The notes: a model not told the origin generated them from the sequence alone. DNA of 64,000 nucleotides from Abditibacterium sp. (GCA_030448265.1 JAUJNG010000013.1:24582-88581); one strand, 5' to 3'. Shown: positions 16,194 through 27,401, numbered from the stretch's first letter. Numbers and translations are program-made.

Positions 16194-16961
16194 TCAATCT
16201 GCCACAGTTTGAAGAGCGGCCCCGTTTTCGAGTTGGGATGCCGAGGCGCGATCCAGAAAAAGCGGGCGTCGGGATGGGTCTGTAAAATCGAGGCGGGCGC
16301 GAGGTTGGAAACGGGGCCTTCGAGGGCGTTTTGACCGCGCGGGCTTTGCGCTCGTCGGGCACGCTCACGATGAGCGATTTCGCCTGGAGAATCTGGCGAA
16401 TCGACATCGAAATGGCGCGCGTTGGCACCTCTTCCAGAGTGGGGAACCAGCCTTCGCCAAGCTGCTGGCGGCGGCAGTCTTCATCGAGTTCGACCACCAG
16501 AAACGGCTGTTCGGTTTCGAAGTCGGCGGGCTGGGTCGTTGAAAGCGAGATGGCCGTTTTCACCGATGCCGATAAAAGCGACATCGATGGGCGTGGCGGA
16601 AATCAGGGCGCCCAGGCGGGCGCATTCGGCTTCCAGATCGCCTTCGCCGCTGATGGGATGAAACGCGGCGGGCGCGGTCGGCAGCAGGGACACCAGGCGT
16701 TCGCGCAGATAGCGACGGAACGAGGCGGGATGGTTTTCGCTCATGCCGGCGTATTCATCGAGATGGAAAATCGTGACGCGGCTCCAGTCGATTTCGGGCG
16801 CCCGCACCAGAGCGGCGAGCGTGTCGAACTGCGAAGCGCCGGTCGCCACGATGATATTGGCGGCGCCGTTTGAAGTCAGGGCGCGGCGCATGAGATGGGC
16901 GCCGCTCTGGGGCGGCAAGACCGCCCAGTTCTGGTTTGGTCGGCGAGATGCTGATTTTCAT
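16194..16961 (-). pseudogene. nagB: Glucosamine-6-phosphate deaminase (NagB-like), multiple frameshifts
   Basis: Read across four frame changes, the reverse strand from 16961 gives a near-complete NagB. It has [19 protein letters not shown], then [19 protein letters not shown] (active-site region), [32 protein letters not shown], and a C terminus [20 protein letters not shown]. Phase changes fall near 16915, 16540, 16300 and 16255; the first looks like one extra C in a C run. Family members deaminate and isomerise glucosamine-6-phosphate to fructose-6-phosphate. With this many indels no functional protein is possible as written. The neighbouring isomerase and gcvPB genes are damaged in the same way. 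Confidence 0.85.
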
Positions 16962-17061
16962 GAGGTTTCATTGAAGTGGGCTTGCGCCCTCTTCCAATCG
17001 GTGCCAGTCAGGGATTGAAAAAGGACGTCAGTCCCGCCTCTGCTACCGCTTTGGGTAGCCT

Positions 17062-17912
17062 CTAAAAGTGGGTTGTCGCTTCGAGATGAGTCTGCATCCA
17101 CTCGCAGCAGCGAGCATAACCGGCGCCGCCCTCGCGCTCCTGGCCTTCATATTCGGCGCAGTAAACGCCGTCGAAATTCGCCTCGCGCAAAAGCCCAATC
17201 GCTTCGAGCAGTGGGATGACGCCCTCGCCCAGCACTTCGCCGCGATACTGCGACCTGCTGCCCCTGCCGTCCTTCAAATGCACCTGGCGCACCCAGGGCG
17301 CCAGTTCACGGTAGAAGCGGCGGCAAGTCTCTAAATCGTGCCCGAACCAGAGAAAATTCATGGTGTCGAGATTGGCGCCGATGCGTGGGTGATCGAGTTC
17401 GCGCAGCAGAGACAACAACAAATCGCCGTCGTTGGTGATGAGGCCGTGATTATCAATGGCCAGCGTTACGCCCCACTCTTCCAGAAAACCTTCGCAGCGA
17501 CGAAAGGCATCGAGCATGAGCGGGCGCCACTGCGCCGCATCGACACCCTCTTTAGGCTGCCCACCTTCGCTGCGAATCACAGTTTTTTCGCCCAGAAGAC
17601 GCACCTGTGAGGCGATGCCGCGCATCGCGCGCGATTTGAAACTCCTGGGCCTGGGCGTCGCTTTGCACGAAATCGTTGCGCGCTGCGATGCCGGAGATTT
17701 GCAGCCCGAACGAGGCGACATGACGCGCCACTTTTTCGGTCTGCCGCGACTGGCGCTCTATCGGCTTCGCCCAGCGGGTGCGCGATGCCCCTCTTCCCAC
17801 ACATCGGAGAGATTGAGTTCGACCCATTCGTAACCCGCATCGGCGGCAAAACGCAGGAACTGGTCGAAGGAAAAGTCGGGGAAATTGTAGTGACGACGCC
17901 AATTTTGGTCAT
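17062..17912 (-). pseudogene. Sugar phosphate isomerase/epimerase (xylose isomerase-like TIM barrel), multiple frameshifts
   Basis: The gene starts at 17912 (MTKIGVVTT) and changes frame at least three times. The first part is FSFDQFLRFAADAGYEWVEL with NLSDVWEEG, then KVARHVASFGLQISGIAARN. The last 150 residues are in one frame and carry ERF-like barrel motifs: GVTLAIDNHGLITNDGD, IGANLDTMNFLWFG, VRQVHLKDGRG and FDGVYCAEYEG. These acidic and His residues match the metal site of AP-endonuclease-like sugar isomerases. As written the product is broken in its first half. It lies on the same strand upstream of the nagB-like gene, so the two probably formed a sugar-catabolic operon. Confidence 0.8.
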
Positions 17913-17997
17913 TTGCCCTCAGGATGACGGAATCTAAGAGCCAGTCTAATTCCAATCCCTCAACTCGCTTGTAAAACCACTTTTCAGACTGATTCTT

Positions 17998-18120
17998 AGA
18001 GCGTGTCTCAGTAGGAGTGCAGCCCCTGGGAGCGCGAGCATCCTTGCTCGCAGGGCGTTCATTTCCTGCGAGCAAGGATGCTCGCGCTCCTAAAGATGCA
18101 AACGCCAGGAGACACGCGCT
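17998..18120. repeat. Long inverted repeat with 26-bp inner arms
   Basis: Outer arms AGAGCGTGTCTC and GAGACACGCGCT enclose inner arms built on GGAGCGCGAGCATCCTTGCT and CGCAGG with their complement. It lies between the isomerase-like pseudogene and the 3' end of gcvPB. A weaker inverted pair (CTAAGA-CCAGTCT with AGACTGATTCTTAG) is adjacent at 17932-17998. Confidence 0.87.
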
Positions 18121-18146
18121 TTAGACTCTGTGCTCCAAAGGCGTCA

Positions 18147-19637
18147 CTAATAAGTGCTGGCGCCCGCGAGTTCGCGCTTCGCCGGCCCAGGGTTTCGCAC
18201 GCTTCGGCGTCCTGGGGCGTCGTCCAGCACAAATTCGAGGCATTTGGCGGCGTTCGCTTCGTCCAGTCGGCCCACTTCCAGGGTATGCGGCGCGTGGCGC
18301 AGCATATCGGGGTCGGTCTGGGCTTCCTGCGCGATTTGCAGCATGGCGTCGCAAAAGGCATCGAGTGTGGCTTTGGTTTCGGTTTCGGTCGGCTCAATCA
18401 TCATCGATTCTTTGACGATGGTGGGAAAATACACCGTGGGCGTGAAACCGTAATCGGGCAGCCGCTGGCGATATCCCACGCCGAAACACCGTGCTGCGCC
18501 TGAGTTTGGCGGCGCTCAGGACGCATTCGTGCTTGCAGCCGTTGGGATTGGCGGTTTCATAAGCATCCTTAAGCCGCGCCAGAATGTAGTTGGCGCTCAA
18601 AACCGCGTCGCTCGAAACGCGCTGCAAACCTTCGCCGCCGTGACGCATGATGTAAGTCAAAGCGCGCAAAATCACGCCCGCGTTGCCGCGAAATCCGTGC
18701 AAAGAGCCGATGGCGTCGGGCCGCTCCCAATCCCACGCGAAGCCGCCATTCTCGGTTTGTCTGACGTGCGGAACCGGCAAAAACGATTCTAAAATGGCGC
18801 GCACCGCGACCGGCCCCGCGCCTGGCCCGCCGCCGCCGTGAGGCGTCGAAAAGGTTTTGTGGACGTTGAAATGCATCACGTCCACGCCCATATCGCCAGG
18901 GCGCGCCTGGCCCAGAATCGTTCATGTTGGCGCCGTCCATGTAAACCAGCGCCACGCTTCATGCGCGGCGGCGCAGAGTTCCTCGATTTGCGCCTCGAAA
19001 ACGCCCAGCGTGTTGGGATTGGTGATCATCACGGCGGCGACATCGCTCCCCAGCGCCGCGCGCATGGCGTCCATATCGACGTTGCCCTGCGCGTTGGATT
19101 GAACACTCGTGACGGCATAGCCGCAGCGCGCCGCGCTCGCCGGATTGGTGCCGTGCGCCGAATCGGGCACGATGATGCGCCGCCGCGACTGCCCCTGGCC
19201 GCTTTTCATGAAGCGCGAATCATCAAAAGTCCGGCGACCGCCCTGCGCGCCCGCCAGAGGCTGAATCGTGCAGGCATCGAGTCCGGCGATCTGCGCGAGG
19301 ACATTCTGGGCGCGAAACAAGACTTCGAGCCAGCCCTGCGCCGTTTGTTCGTCCTGCAAGGGATGGGCGCCCGCGAATCCCGATAGCCCGTGATGGCCTC
19401 GTTGAGCTTGGGATTGTATTTCATGGTGCAGGAGCCGAGCGGATAAAAATGGGTGTCGATGGAAAAGGTGCGGTGCGAAAGCCGCGTGAAATGGCGCACC
19501 ACCGAGTGTTCATCGAGTTCGGGCAAATCGAGGTTCTGGCGCGCCGCGAAGGGCATTGGAGCTTCGGGCACATCGAGCGGCGGCAGGTAATCGCTCGCGC
19601 TGCCTGGGTCATCGAGTTCAAAGAGGAGTTCGGACAT
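18147..19637 (-). pseudogene. gcvPB: Glycine dehydrogenase subunit 2 (P-protein beta), multiple frameshifts
   Basis: Segments in different frames assemble into a full-length GcvPB. The pieces are FYPLGSCTMKYNPKLNEA, then IIVPDSAHGTNPASAARCGY, DVAAVMITNPNTLGVFE, LVYMDGANMN, VDVMHFNVHKTFSTPHGGGG (pyridoxal phosphate lysine region) and [20 protein letters not shown]. At least five phase changes occur, near 19370, within 19200-19260, near 18950, near 18905 and near 18480. The protein should decarboxylate glycine with GcvPA and pass the aminomethyl group to GcvH. The partner genes upstream are intact, so loss of this one subunit would disable the whole system. A local consensus-quality problem is as likely as true decay. 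Confidence 0.88.
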
Positions 19638-19682
19638 ATTATTGTGGTCGTAGCTCAATTGAGCGTGTTGGGGTAAGGATTA

Positions 19683-19735
19683 AAGAGGGCGCAAGCCCCG
19701 CTATCCCATCGAGTAGCGGGGGGTGGCCCCCTCTT
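19683..19735. repeat. Short inverted repeat between gcvPA and gcvPB
   Basis: AAGAGGG and CCCCGCTA on the left pair with TAGCGGGG and CCCTCTT on the right. A related string (GGGCTTGCGCCCTCTTCCAATC) occurs at about 16980, upstream of the nagB-like gene. Confidence 0.65.
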
Positions 19736-19755
19736 CCAATCGAGTCGCCAATTTT

Positions 19756-21120
19756 TCAGCGGGCCATTGCCGAGCGCACCGCTTCCACCAGCGCTTCAAT
19801 TTCTTCGCGCGAGCGTTTTTCGGTGCAGCAAAACAGCGCGACGCCTTCGAGTTCGGGATAATCGCGGCTCAAATCATAGGGGCCAACGATGCTGTGTTCC
19901 AGCAGTTTCTGGTTCAGTTCCGCAATAGAAATCGGCAGCCGCAGCGTCCATTCGTGAAAATGAGCGCCGGAAAACGCGCGCTCGACTTCGGGCAGTTCTT
20001 CGAGCGATTGGCGCGCGAAATCGGCTTTATGAAACGACTGCGAAGCCGCTTCGCGCAGCCCCGCCGCGCCGACAGTCGCCAGATAAATCGTCGCCACGAG
20101 GGCGCACAGCGCCTGATTGGAGCAGATGTTCGAGGTCGCTTTTTCGCGGCGAATGTGCTGTTCGCGCGTTTGCAGCGTGAGGGTGAAGCCGCGTCTGCCC
20201 TGCTCGTCGCTGGTCAAGCCGACCAAACGCCCTGGCGCGAGGCGCGAAAATTTTTGCTTGCAGCAGAAAAGCCCCAGTCCTGGCCCGCCGAAAGTGAGCG
20301 GCAAACCGAGCGACTGGCCGTCGCCAATGGCGATGTCGGCGTCGTAGGAGCCAGGCGGCGGCAAAATGCCCAGCGAATGCGGGTTAAAAACCGAAATCAA
20401 GAGCGCGCCGCTCGCGTGCGCGGCCTGGGAAATCGCGGGCGCGTCTTCCAAAACGCCGAAGAAGTTCGGCTGCGCGACGACAACCGCCGCAACATCGCCG
20501 CTTTGCAGCGCACTTTGCAGCGCTTCCACATCGAGCGCGCCGGTTTCAGGGTCGAAGGGCAATTCCTCAAGTTCAATCGGCAAGCCTTGCGTGTAAGTCG
20601 CCGCGACGCGCCGGTAGGCGGGCGAAAGACCTCGCGGCAGCAAAACCCGTTTTTTCTTGGTGGCCGTGGTCGCCATGATGAGGGCTTCGGCGAGGCCGGT
20701 GGCGCCGTCGTAGAGGCTGGCGTTGGCCATCTCCATCTGAGTGAGGCGGCACAGCAGGGTTTGAAACTCGTAAATCACCTGCAACGTGCCCTGCGAAGTT
20801 TCGGCCTGATAAGGCGTGTAGGCGGTGACGAATTCGCCGCGCGAGGCGAGGGAAGAAACGGCGGCGGGCACGAAATGGTCGTAAAGTCCGGCGCCCAGAA
20901 AGTAACTGCAAGTGTCGGCGTTGGTGTTTTTGGAGCCTAAACCAGTGAGCGCGCGCCGCGTGGAGAGTTCGGACAAACCGCCGTCCATTTGGGCGAAAGC
21001 GTGGGCGGCAGTTTCGCGCAGCGCGGCGGGAATATCGGCGAAAAGGGCGTCGGCATCGGGCGCGCCGATGGTTTCGAGCATCGCGGCGCGGTCGGCGGGC
21101 GTGAGGGCGAAATAGGGCAT
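19756..21120 (-). CDS. gcvPA: Glycine dehydrogenase (decarboxylating) subunit 1 (P-protein alpha)
   Basis: The 454-residue product matches GcvPA over its whole length: FLGAGLYDHFVPAAVSSLAS, then TAYTPYQAETSQGTLQVIYE, NASLYDGATGLAEALIMA, VVVAQPNFFGVLEDA, SLGLPLTFGGPGLGLFCCK, and GRLVGLTSDEQGRRGFTLTLQTREQHIRR. It forms the glycine-decarboxylating P-protein together with GcvPB. ATG 21120 is used because the longer open frame to 21150 runs into an inverted repeat. The order gcvT, gcvH, gcvPA, gcvPB on one strand is the classical glycine cleavage operon. Confidence 0.93.
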   Translation of the reverse strand: MPYFALTPADRAAMLETIGAPDADALFADIPAALRETAAHAFAQMDGGLSELSTRRALTGLGSKNTNADTCSYFLGAGLYDHFVPAAVSSLASRGEFVTAYTPYQAETSQGTLQVIYEFQTLLCRLTQMEMANASLYDGATGLAEALIMATTATKKKRVLLPRGLSPAYRRVAATYTQGLPIELEELPFDPETGALDVEALQSALQSGDVAAVVVAQPNFFGVLEDAPAISQAAHASGALLISVFNPHSLGILPPPGSYDADIAIGDGQSLGLPLTFGGPGLGLFCCKQKFSRLAPGRLVGLTSDEQGRRGFTLTLQTREQHIRREKATSNICSNQALCALVATIYLATVGAAGLREAASQSFHKADFARQSLEELPEVERAFSGAHFHEWTLRLPISIAELNQKLLEHSIVGPYDLSRDYPELEGVALFCCTEKRSREEIEALVEAVRSAMAR

Positions 21121-21127
21121 GGGAAGG

Positions 21128-21236
21128 AAGCGACATGAAGTCGCAGCCAACGAAGTAGTCGGCCTTCGCCGACAGCATTCGAGGTTTTATGTCGGCGAAG
21201 GTCGACTACTTCGTTGGCTGCGACTTCATGTCGCTT
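21128..21236. repeat. Long inverted repeat, about 47-bp arms
   Basis: The left arm starts AAGCGACATGAAGTCGCAGC and the right arm ends with its complement; the arms contain CAACGAAGTAGTC and CCTTCGCCGACA with only minor mismatch. It fills the gap between gcvH and gcvPA, which it must fold within if the operon is one transcript. Confidence 0.9.
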
Positions 21237-21240
21237 AATT

Positions 21241-21621
21241 TCAAGCGTGCAGTGCCGCATACGCGGCGGCGTCCATCAGGCCACTGAAGTCCGCTTCCGC
21301 GTCGGGCCTGATTTTGATGAGCCAGCCGTCCTCATAGGGCGATTCGTTGACGATGGCGGGATTGTCGGTCGCGGCGGCGTTGATCTCGACAACTTCGCCG
21401 CTCACCGCGCAGTGCAGTTCGCCGACGGCTTTGACCGATTCGACCACGCCAAACATGGCGTCGGCACCGAGTTTTTGGCCGGTTTCGGGAAGTTCGACGT
21501 AAACGATTTCGCCTAACTCGTGCTGCGCGTAGTCGGTGATGCCAACCGTGAGGGTGCCGTCGCTTTCGCGGCGCAGCCATTCGTCGGACGAGGTGTAAAA
21601 CAGGTCTGGGGGCGTGTTCAT
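21241..21621 (-). CDS. gcvH: Glycine cleavage system H protein
   Basis: The 126-residue protein is a standard H protein. The lipoyl attachment Lys is K64 within FGVVESVKAVGEL, preceded by GEIVYVELPETGQKL and followed by VNESPYEDGWLIKI. It shuttles the aminomethyl group from the P-protein to the T-protein. Its ATG overlaps the stop of gcvT by four bases (21618-21621), indicating translational coupling. A 110-base inverted repeat separates it from gcvPA. Confidence 0.95.
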   Translation of the reverse strand: MNTPPDLFYTSSDEWLRRESDGTLTVGITDYAQHELGEIVYVELPETGQKLGADAMFGVVESVKAVGELHCAVSGEVVEINAAATDNPAIVNESPYEDGWLIKIRPDAEADFSGLMDAAAYAALHA

Positions 21622-22718
21622 GATGATGTTTTAGTGGTGCGCGCCACGAACGGCAGCGCCACGATGTGGGCCGGATGAGGCGTGTTGCGAATCAGAACTT
21701 CAATGGAATCTCCAGCCGCTAATTCGACGGGAACCAGCGCGAGCGCGATGTTGGCGTCGAGCGTGGGCGAGGGACTGCCCGAGGTGACGATGCCGACAAC
21801 TTCGCCGCCATGCTGAATTTCGTAGCCTTCGCGCGCGATGGCGCGGCCTTGCATTTGGAGGCCGCGCAGCGCGATCTGCGGCGGCGATTGGCGCTTGTGC
21901 TGGAGGGCCTCGCGCCCGAAAAACTCGCCTTTTTCGGCTTTGACGGCAAAGGAGACGCCCGATTCGTCGGGCGATAAATCTTCGCGCAGTTCGTGGCCGT
22001 AAAGCGGCAGTCCGGCTTCGAGGCGCAAAACGTCGCGCGCGCCCAGGCCACAGGGCGCCGCGCCCGCATCGAGCAGCAATTTCCACAGTTGTGGCGCGGT
22101 CGCGGCGTCGCCCATCCACTCGAAACCGTCGCAGCCGGTGTAGCCGCCGCGCGTGACGACGCATTTTTGGCCCAGAACTTCGGCTTCAATCACATCGCGC
22201 AGCGTCATTTGGCCTAAATCGGCATCGCACAACGGCTGCAACAGGCTTTGCGCGTTGGGGCCTTGCACGGCGATCATCGCCTGATTCTGGTAGCGGTTGG
22301 AAAGCTCGATGTGCGGTGGCAACAGCGCGCGCAGATGAGCCTCATCGACTTCGGCGCGACTGCCGTTGACCACGACGAGCCAGTGATTTTCGCTCAAGTG
22401 GTAGCCCATCACGTCGTCCAGCACGCCGCCATTTTCGGTGAGTAAAAGCGCGTAGGCAGCGCGTCCGACGCGAATTCTCGACCAGTCCGCCGCAACGATG
22501 GCGTTCAGTGCCTGCGTCGCGCCCTGGCCGCGCACGTCGAACTGTCCCATGTGCGAAACGTCGAACAAGCCGCAGTTGCGGCGCACGGCGAAGGTTTCGG
22601 CTTTGACTCCGGCGTATTGAACCGGCATTTCCCAGCCCGCGAAAGGCACGATTTTGCCGCCGCTTTCGAGGTGGGACGCCAAAAGCGCGGTGTGGCGAAG
22701 CGGGGATTCTACGGTCAT
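21618..22718 (-). CDS. gcvT: Aminomethyltransferase (glycine cleavage T protein)
   Basis: The 366-residue product aligns with GcvT: LFDVSHMGQFDVRG near the N terminus, then ALLTENGGVLDDVMGYHL, TRGGYTGCDGFEWMG, GLGARDVLRLEAGLPLYGHE, and a C-terminal barrel with REGYEIQHGGEVVGIVTSG. It transfers the methylene group to tetrahydrofolate and releases ammonia. It is the first gene of the reverse-strand gcv run. No glycine riboswitch pattern is recognised in the 234 bases upstream. Confidence 0.95.
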   Translation of the reverse strand: MTVESPLRHTALLASHLESGGKIVPFAGWEMPVQYAGVKAETFAVRRNCGLFDVSHMGQFDVRGQGATQALNAIVAADWSRIRVGRAAYALLLTENGGVLDDVMGYHLSENHWLVVVNGSRAEVDEAHLRALLPPHIELSNRYQNQAMIAVQGPNAQSLLQPLCDADLGQMTLRDVIEAEVLGQKCVVTRGGYTGCDGFEWMGDAATAPQLWKLLLDAGAAPCGLGARDVLRLEAGLPLYGHELREDLSPDESGVSFAVKAEKGEFFGREALQHKRQSPPQIALRGLQMQGRAIAREGYEIQHGGEVVGIVTSGSPSPTLDANIALALVPVELAAGDSIEVLIRNTPHPAHIVALPFVARTTKTSS

Positions 22719-22952
22719 GGCGGCAAGTATAAGCAGCCAGCGCGCTTAAGAAAAAGCGCGAAATCGAATGATTATTTTTAGGGTTTTGGCCGTGTCGGAC
22801 TGAACCACGCTGGTGCAGTGTGCCGGCTTGGTGCGAAAGAAAACCATTACATTTGGGATGGCTAAAGTGTTCTAAAGGGAAAAGAGATATTTGTCACGCA
22901 AAACCAATCGCTCAACAGTTTCTTTATACGCTCGAAAGGCCTGACGCCCCCA
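22719..22952. other. Divergent promoter region between gcvT and the hybrid kinase
   Basis: This 234-base gap is AT-richer than its surroundings and must hold promoters for both directions. I see no riboswitch, terminator or long inverted repeat; a short hairpin (GCGCGCTT/AAGCGC type) lies near 22740. Confidence 0.4.
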
Positions 22953-25900
22953 ATGAAGACCCTACTACCCCGCGATGAAGCGGCTCGTCTGGAAGCTTTG
23001 CGCGAGTATGAAGTTCTCGACACCGCGCCAGAGCCGGAGTTCGACGACCTCACCCATCTGGCCGCGCAGATTTGCGCCGCGCCGATTGCGGTGATTTCTC
23101 TGGTGGACGACGAGCGGCTGTGGTTCAAATCGCGCGTGGGCATGGACGCCCCCGAAATTCCGCGCGCCGTTTCGTTTTGCACTCAGGCCATCGAGCAGAA
23201 TGATTTTCTGCTCGTGCCCGATACTTTTGCTGATGATCGATTCATCAACAATGGGTTGGTGAACGGCGATCCGCACATCCGATTTTACGCCGGAGTGCCC
23301 TTGGTGACGCCCGAAGGCCACGCGGTGGGCACGCTGTGCGTGCTGGACACCGTGCCGCGCCAGCTCGATGAAACGCAGCAGGAATCGCTGCACCGGCTCG
23401 CGCGCCAGGCCGTGGCGCTTCTCGAAGCGCGGCCCGATGCGACAGCCAGAAAGGGTCAAAGCCGACAGACCCGCCGGCGCGCCGAGCGGCGGAAGCTGGC
23501 TTTGGCGGCGCAAGCGGCGCGGCGCGATGCGGACAATCTGGAAGCGTCCGAAACCCGCTACCGGCGGCTTTTCGAGTCGGCCAAAGACGGGATTTTGATT
23601 TTGGATGCACAAAGCGGAGAAATCGAAGATGTCAACCCTTCTCTGTGCGGGCTGCTGGGTTATGCGCCGGACGAGCTTGTGGGCAGGCCGTTGTGGGACA
23701 TCGGCGCGTTCCGCGCCATCGCGGCCAGTTCCGACGCCTTTCGCACTGTGCAGGAAGAAGAATACAGCCATCACGGCGAATTGCCGCTCGAAACCAGGGA
23801 CGGGCAGATCGCTGCCGTGGAATTTGTCAGCAACGCCTATGCGAGCGGTGGCAAAAAGGTGGTTCAGTGCCACATCCGCGACATCAGCGAACGCAAGCAG
23901 GCGGTGGCGGCAGAGCAGGAATCGCAGCGCTTTTTACAGTCCACACTCGATGCGCTGGCCGCCCACATCGCCGTTTTGGACGAGACGGGACAAATTATCG
24001 CCGTCAACAAAGCGTGGCGGCAATTTTCCGCCCAGAATCAGGGCACTGCCGCCTCGTGCGAGGTCGGCGCCAACTACCTCCTGGTTTGCGGTGAGGCGGA
24101 TGGCACCTGGGCGGAGGAAGCGCCGGCGGTGGTTCGGGGCATTCGAGAGGTGATGTCGGGCCAGCACCAGGCGTTTTGCCTGGAATACCCGTGTCACAGC
24201 CCCAGTGAAGAGCGCTGGTTCAATGTGTGCGTGACGCGCTTTTGCGGCGAGGGGCCGTTGCGCGTGGTTGTCGCGCATGAAAATATCACCGCGCGCAAGC
24301 TGGCCAAGGAAAAGCTGCGCCGCAGCGAAGCGAATCTGGCCAGGGCGCAGCAGATAGCGCACCTGGGAAGCTGGGTGTGGTCGCTGCAAAACCTGGAAGT
24401 CTTCAAGCTGAACCCTCTGTCGTGGTCGGATGAAGTTTTCCGTATTTTCGGATATGAGCCGGACGCGCTTGAGGTGTCTTACCAGGTTTTTATCAATGGG
24501 GTGCATCCCGACGACCGCGCTGCGGTCGAAGCAAAGCTGCATTTGGCTTTCGAGACGGGGCAAAACTACGACATCGAACACCGCATCGTGCGGCCCGACG
24601 GCACCGAGCGGGTGGTGCGCGAGCGCTCCGAAATCGTTTATGCCGAAGATGGGAAGCCCTTGCAGATGATTGGCACGGTGCAGGACATCACCGAGCGCAA
24701 ACGCGCTGAGGAAGAACTGCGCGCCGGTCAAATTCATCATCGAGCCATTTTGCAGTCGGCCCTGGATGCCATTGTTTCCATGGATCAGCAGGGCCGCGTC
24801 CTCGAATGGAATCCGGCGGCGGAAAAAATGTTCGGCTATGAGCGGGAATTCGCCCTGGGCCACAGTATGGCCGAACTGATCGTTCCGCCCTCGCTGCGCG
24901 AGCAGCACTGGAAAGGTTTGAACCGCTATCTGCAAAGCGGCGAAGCGGTGCTGCTGGATCGCCGCAGCGAAATCACCGCGATGCGCGCCGACGGCAGCGA
25001 GTTTCCCGTCGAACTGGCGATTACACGTCATTCGCTCGAGGGGCCGCCGATTTTTAGCGGTTACATCCGCGACATCACCGAGCGCAAACAAGTCGAGAAC
25101 GCGCTGCGCGAAAGCGAGGAACGTTTCGCGAGCATCGTGGCCAACGTTCCAGGCATGGTTTATCAGTTCGTTTTGCATCCCGACGGCTCCATCGAATGGC
25201 CCTTCGTAAGCGAAGGCTGCCGAGAGATTTACGAAACCGAGCCGGAAACTTTCCAGATCGACCCGCACTGGCCCCTTAAGCGCATTCATCCCGACGACCG
25301 AGAAGAGTTCGACCGCAGCGTGGCGGCCTCGGCGAAAACCCTGTCGCCGTGGCACTGGGAAGGACGGCACATCTTGGGTTCCGGAGAGATTATCTGGATT
25401 CAAGGCGCTTCGCGGCCTCAGCGCCTACCCGATGGCGGCACCCAATGGGACGGTCTGGTGATGAACATCACCGCCCTCAAACAGGCCGAACGAGCGCTTC
25501 ATAAGGCCAACGACGAACTGGAACTGCACGTCATGCAGCGCACTGCCGAACTGGGGGCGGCCAACGAGTCGCTGCGAGTCGAGAACATTCAGCACCACAT
25601 GACAATGGGTTCGCTTCGCGCAACCGCCGACGCTTTGCAGGCAGCCAACGAGGTGCTGAAACACAACGAAACGCGGCTTTTACAGGGCAATCGCGTTTTT
25701 ACCGATTTGACGCGCCTGCGCGCTTCGGAAATGGCGGAATTGGAAACGGCGCTTCAGCAAATCACCGAAGCCGTCTGCCAGGTGCTCGACGCCGAACGGT
25801 GCAGCGTGTGGCTTTACCACGAAGACCACTCTGCCCTGCGTTGTGTCGATCTTTATGAAATCGCCACCCAGACGCATTCACAGGACGCTGAATTGACATC

Positions 25901-27401
25901 CAAGGATTTTCCGGCCTACTTTGAGGCTTTGGAAGCGGAACCAATCGTGGTTGCCGATGAGGCGCACACCCACCCCGCCACCCGCGAATTTTCCGAGCCT
26001 TATCTCCAGCCGCTTGGCGTGGTCTCGATGCTGGATACGGCCATCGTCCTGGGAGGGCGAATGACTGGTGTGCTGTGCTGTGAACGCACCGGAGTCGCGC
26101 GCCCCTGGAAAGTGGACGATCAGACATTCGCCGGTTCTGCTGCGGCCATCTGCGCGGTCACTCTGGAATCGTATGAACGCGCGCGGGCCGAAACCGAAAT
26201 GCGGCGAGCCAGGGAAGAAGCCGACGCCGCCAACCTCGCCAAAAGCGAGTTTCTCTCGCGCATGAGCCACGAACTGCGAACCCCGCTCAACTCGATTCTG
26301 GGCTTCGGTCAAATTCTGGATGAGCAAAACGGCACGGCGCTTCAAAAAGAGAGCGTCGGCTACATCCTCAAAGCAGGACGGCATCTCCTCGACCTCATCA
26401 ACGAGGTTTTGGACATCGCCCGCGTCGAGTCGGGACACCTGGAAATCTCTTCCGAACCCATCGCTCTCGATGACGTTGTGCCCGAAGCCTGCGCTCTGAT
26501 GCAGCCACTCGCGGGGGAGCGCAAGATTCGTCTCGAGGAAAACACTTCGCAACTCGGCCACAGCTATATTCTGGCCGACCGCCAACGGCTGCGACAGGTG
26601 CTCATCAACCTCATTTCCAACGCCATCAAATACAATCGCGAGGGCGGAGAAGTCGAGGTCGTCTGCGCTCAAAAGCCCGACGGATGGACTTCTATCGCGG
26701 TTCGAGACACGGGACAGGGCATCGCGCCCCAGGATCTGCCGAAACTCTTCACGCCCTTCGAGCGGCTAAGCGCCTCCAACTCCAACGTGGAAGGCACCGG
26801 TCTGGGGCTGGTTCTGTCGCAGCGCCTGGTAACGGGAATGGGCGGAACACTCCAAGTGGAAAGCACTCTGGACCAGGGCACCACAGTAACCCTCGAACTG
26901 CCGCAGACCACCTCGCCCGAAGAGCAATTGGCGAATTCGCCGCATGACACGCACTCGTCGGTGCCCAAGTCTCAGGCGCAGCGCACCCATTCGGTGCTTT
27001 CCATTGAAGACAACCCCGCCAACTTCCGGCTGCTCGAAGTCCTCTTTCAAAGCCGGCCTGAACTCACCCTGCTGGCCGCTTTGCAGGGCAGCGAGGGCCT
27101 GGAGATGGCGCGCCAGCATGAACCCGATCTCATTCTTCTCGACCTGAACCTCCCCGATATGCACGGCAAAGAAGTTTTGGCCCGCCTGCAACAATCGGCC
27201 CTCACCCGAGATATTCCGGTTGTCGTGGTCAGCGCCGACGCCACCCCCAATCAGGTGGAACGGCTGCTGTCTGCCGGAGCCGGAGCCTATCTGTCCAAAC
27301 CCCTCGATGTTAAAAAGTTTCTTCATACCTTAGATATGTTTCTCCCCACAACACCGGCAATTGCCCCGCAACCCAATATCGATGAGAAGGTCGTGAACTG
27401 A
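22953..27401 (+). CDS. Hybrid sensor histidine kinase with GAF and multiple PAS domains plus receiver
   Basis: The 1482-residue protein has no membrane segment. Domain order is a GAF domain (about 20-165, [21 protein letters not shown]), a basic linker, about five PAS/PAC units (about 195-840, several ending RDITERK), a coiled coil, a second GAF (about 920-1070), HisKA with phosphoacceptor H1106 in [12 protein letters not shown], an ATPase domain ([35 protein letters not shown]), and a C-terminal receiver with phospho-acceptor D1397 in [15 protein letters not shown]. It should relay a cytoplasmic redox, light or ligand signal. Its stop overlaps the start of the HD-GYP regulator by one base, so the two work as a pair. 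Confidence 0.93.
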   Translation: MKTLLPRDEAARLEALREYEVLDTAPEPEFDDLTHLAAQICAAPIAVISLVDDERLWFKSRVGMDAPEIPRAVSFCTQAIEQNDFLLVPDTFADDRFINNGLVNGDPHIRFYAGVPLVTPEGHAVGTLCVLDTVPRQLDETQQESLHRLARQAVALLEARPDATARKGQSRQTRRRAERRKLALAAQAARRDADNLEASETRYRRLFESAKDGILILDAQSGEIEDVNPSLCGLLGYAPDELVGRPLWDIGAFRAIAASSDAFRTVQEEEYSHHGELPLETRDGQIAAVEFVSNAYASGGKKVVQCHIRDISERKQAVAAEQESQRFLQSTLDALAAHIAVLDETGQIIAVNKAWRQFSAQNQGTAASCEVGANYLLVCGEADGTWAEEAPAVVRGIREVMSGQHQAFCLEYPCHSPSEERWFNVCVTRFCGEGPLRVVVAHENITARKLAKEKLRRSEANLARAQQIAHLGSWVWSLQNLEVFKLNPLSWSDEVFRIFGYEPDALEVSYQVFINGVHPDDRAAVEAKLHLAFETGQNYDIEHRIVRPDGTERVVRERSEIVYAEDGKPLQMIGTVQDITERKRAEEELRAGQIHHRAILQSALDAIVSMDQQGRVLEWNPAAEKMFGYEREFALGHSMAELIVPPSLREQHWKGLNRYLQSGEAVLLDRRSEITAMRADGSEFPVELAITRHSLEGPPIFSGYIRDITERKQVENALRESEERFASIVANVPGMVYQFVLHPDGSIEWPFVSEGCREIYETEPETFQIDPHWPLKRIHPDDREEFDRSVAASAKTLSPWHWEGRHILGSGEIIWIQGASRPQRLPDGGTQWDGLVMNITALKQAERALHKANDELELHVMQRTAELGAANESLRVENIQHHMTMGSLRATADALQAANEVLKHNETRLLQGNRVFTDLTRLRASEMAELETALQQITEAVCQVLDAERCSVWLYHEDHSALRCVDLYEIATQTHSQDAELTSKDFPAYFEALEAEPIVVADEAHTHPATREFSEPYLQPLGVVSMLDTAIVLGGRMTGVLCCERTGVARPWKVDDQTFAGSAAAICAVTLESYERARAETEMRRAREEADAANLAKSEFLSRMSHELRTPLNSILGFGQILDEQNGTALQKESVGYILKAGRHLLDLINEVLDIARVESGHLEISSEPIALDDVVPEACALMQPLAGERKIRLEENTSQLGHSYILADRQRLRQVLINLISNAIKYNREGGEVEVVCAQKPDGWTSIAVRDTGQGIAPQDLPKLFTPFERLSASNSNVEGTGLGLVLSQRLVTGMGGTLQVESTLDQGTTVTLELPQTTSPEEQLANSPHDTHSSVPKSQAQRTHSVLSIEDNPANFRLLEVLFQSRPELTLLAALQGSEGLEMARQHEPDLILLDLNLPDMHGKEVLARLQQSALTRDIPVVVVSADATPNQVERLLSAGAGAYLSKPLDVKKFLHTLDMFLPTTPAIAPQPNIDEKVVN

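Noticed and set aside
19723..20940. A 405-codon forward frame inside gcvPA
   Set aside because: Antisense to a clearly conserved gene; Arg/Ala/Gly-rich without any motif.
22719..22952. A glycine riboswitch upstream of gcvT
   Set aside because: The expected tandem aptamer pattern is not visible in the reverse strand of this gap.
23934..25403. A 489-codon reverse frame within the hybrid kinase
   Set aside because: PAS motifs are on the forward strand and the reverse frame shows no family signature.
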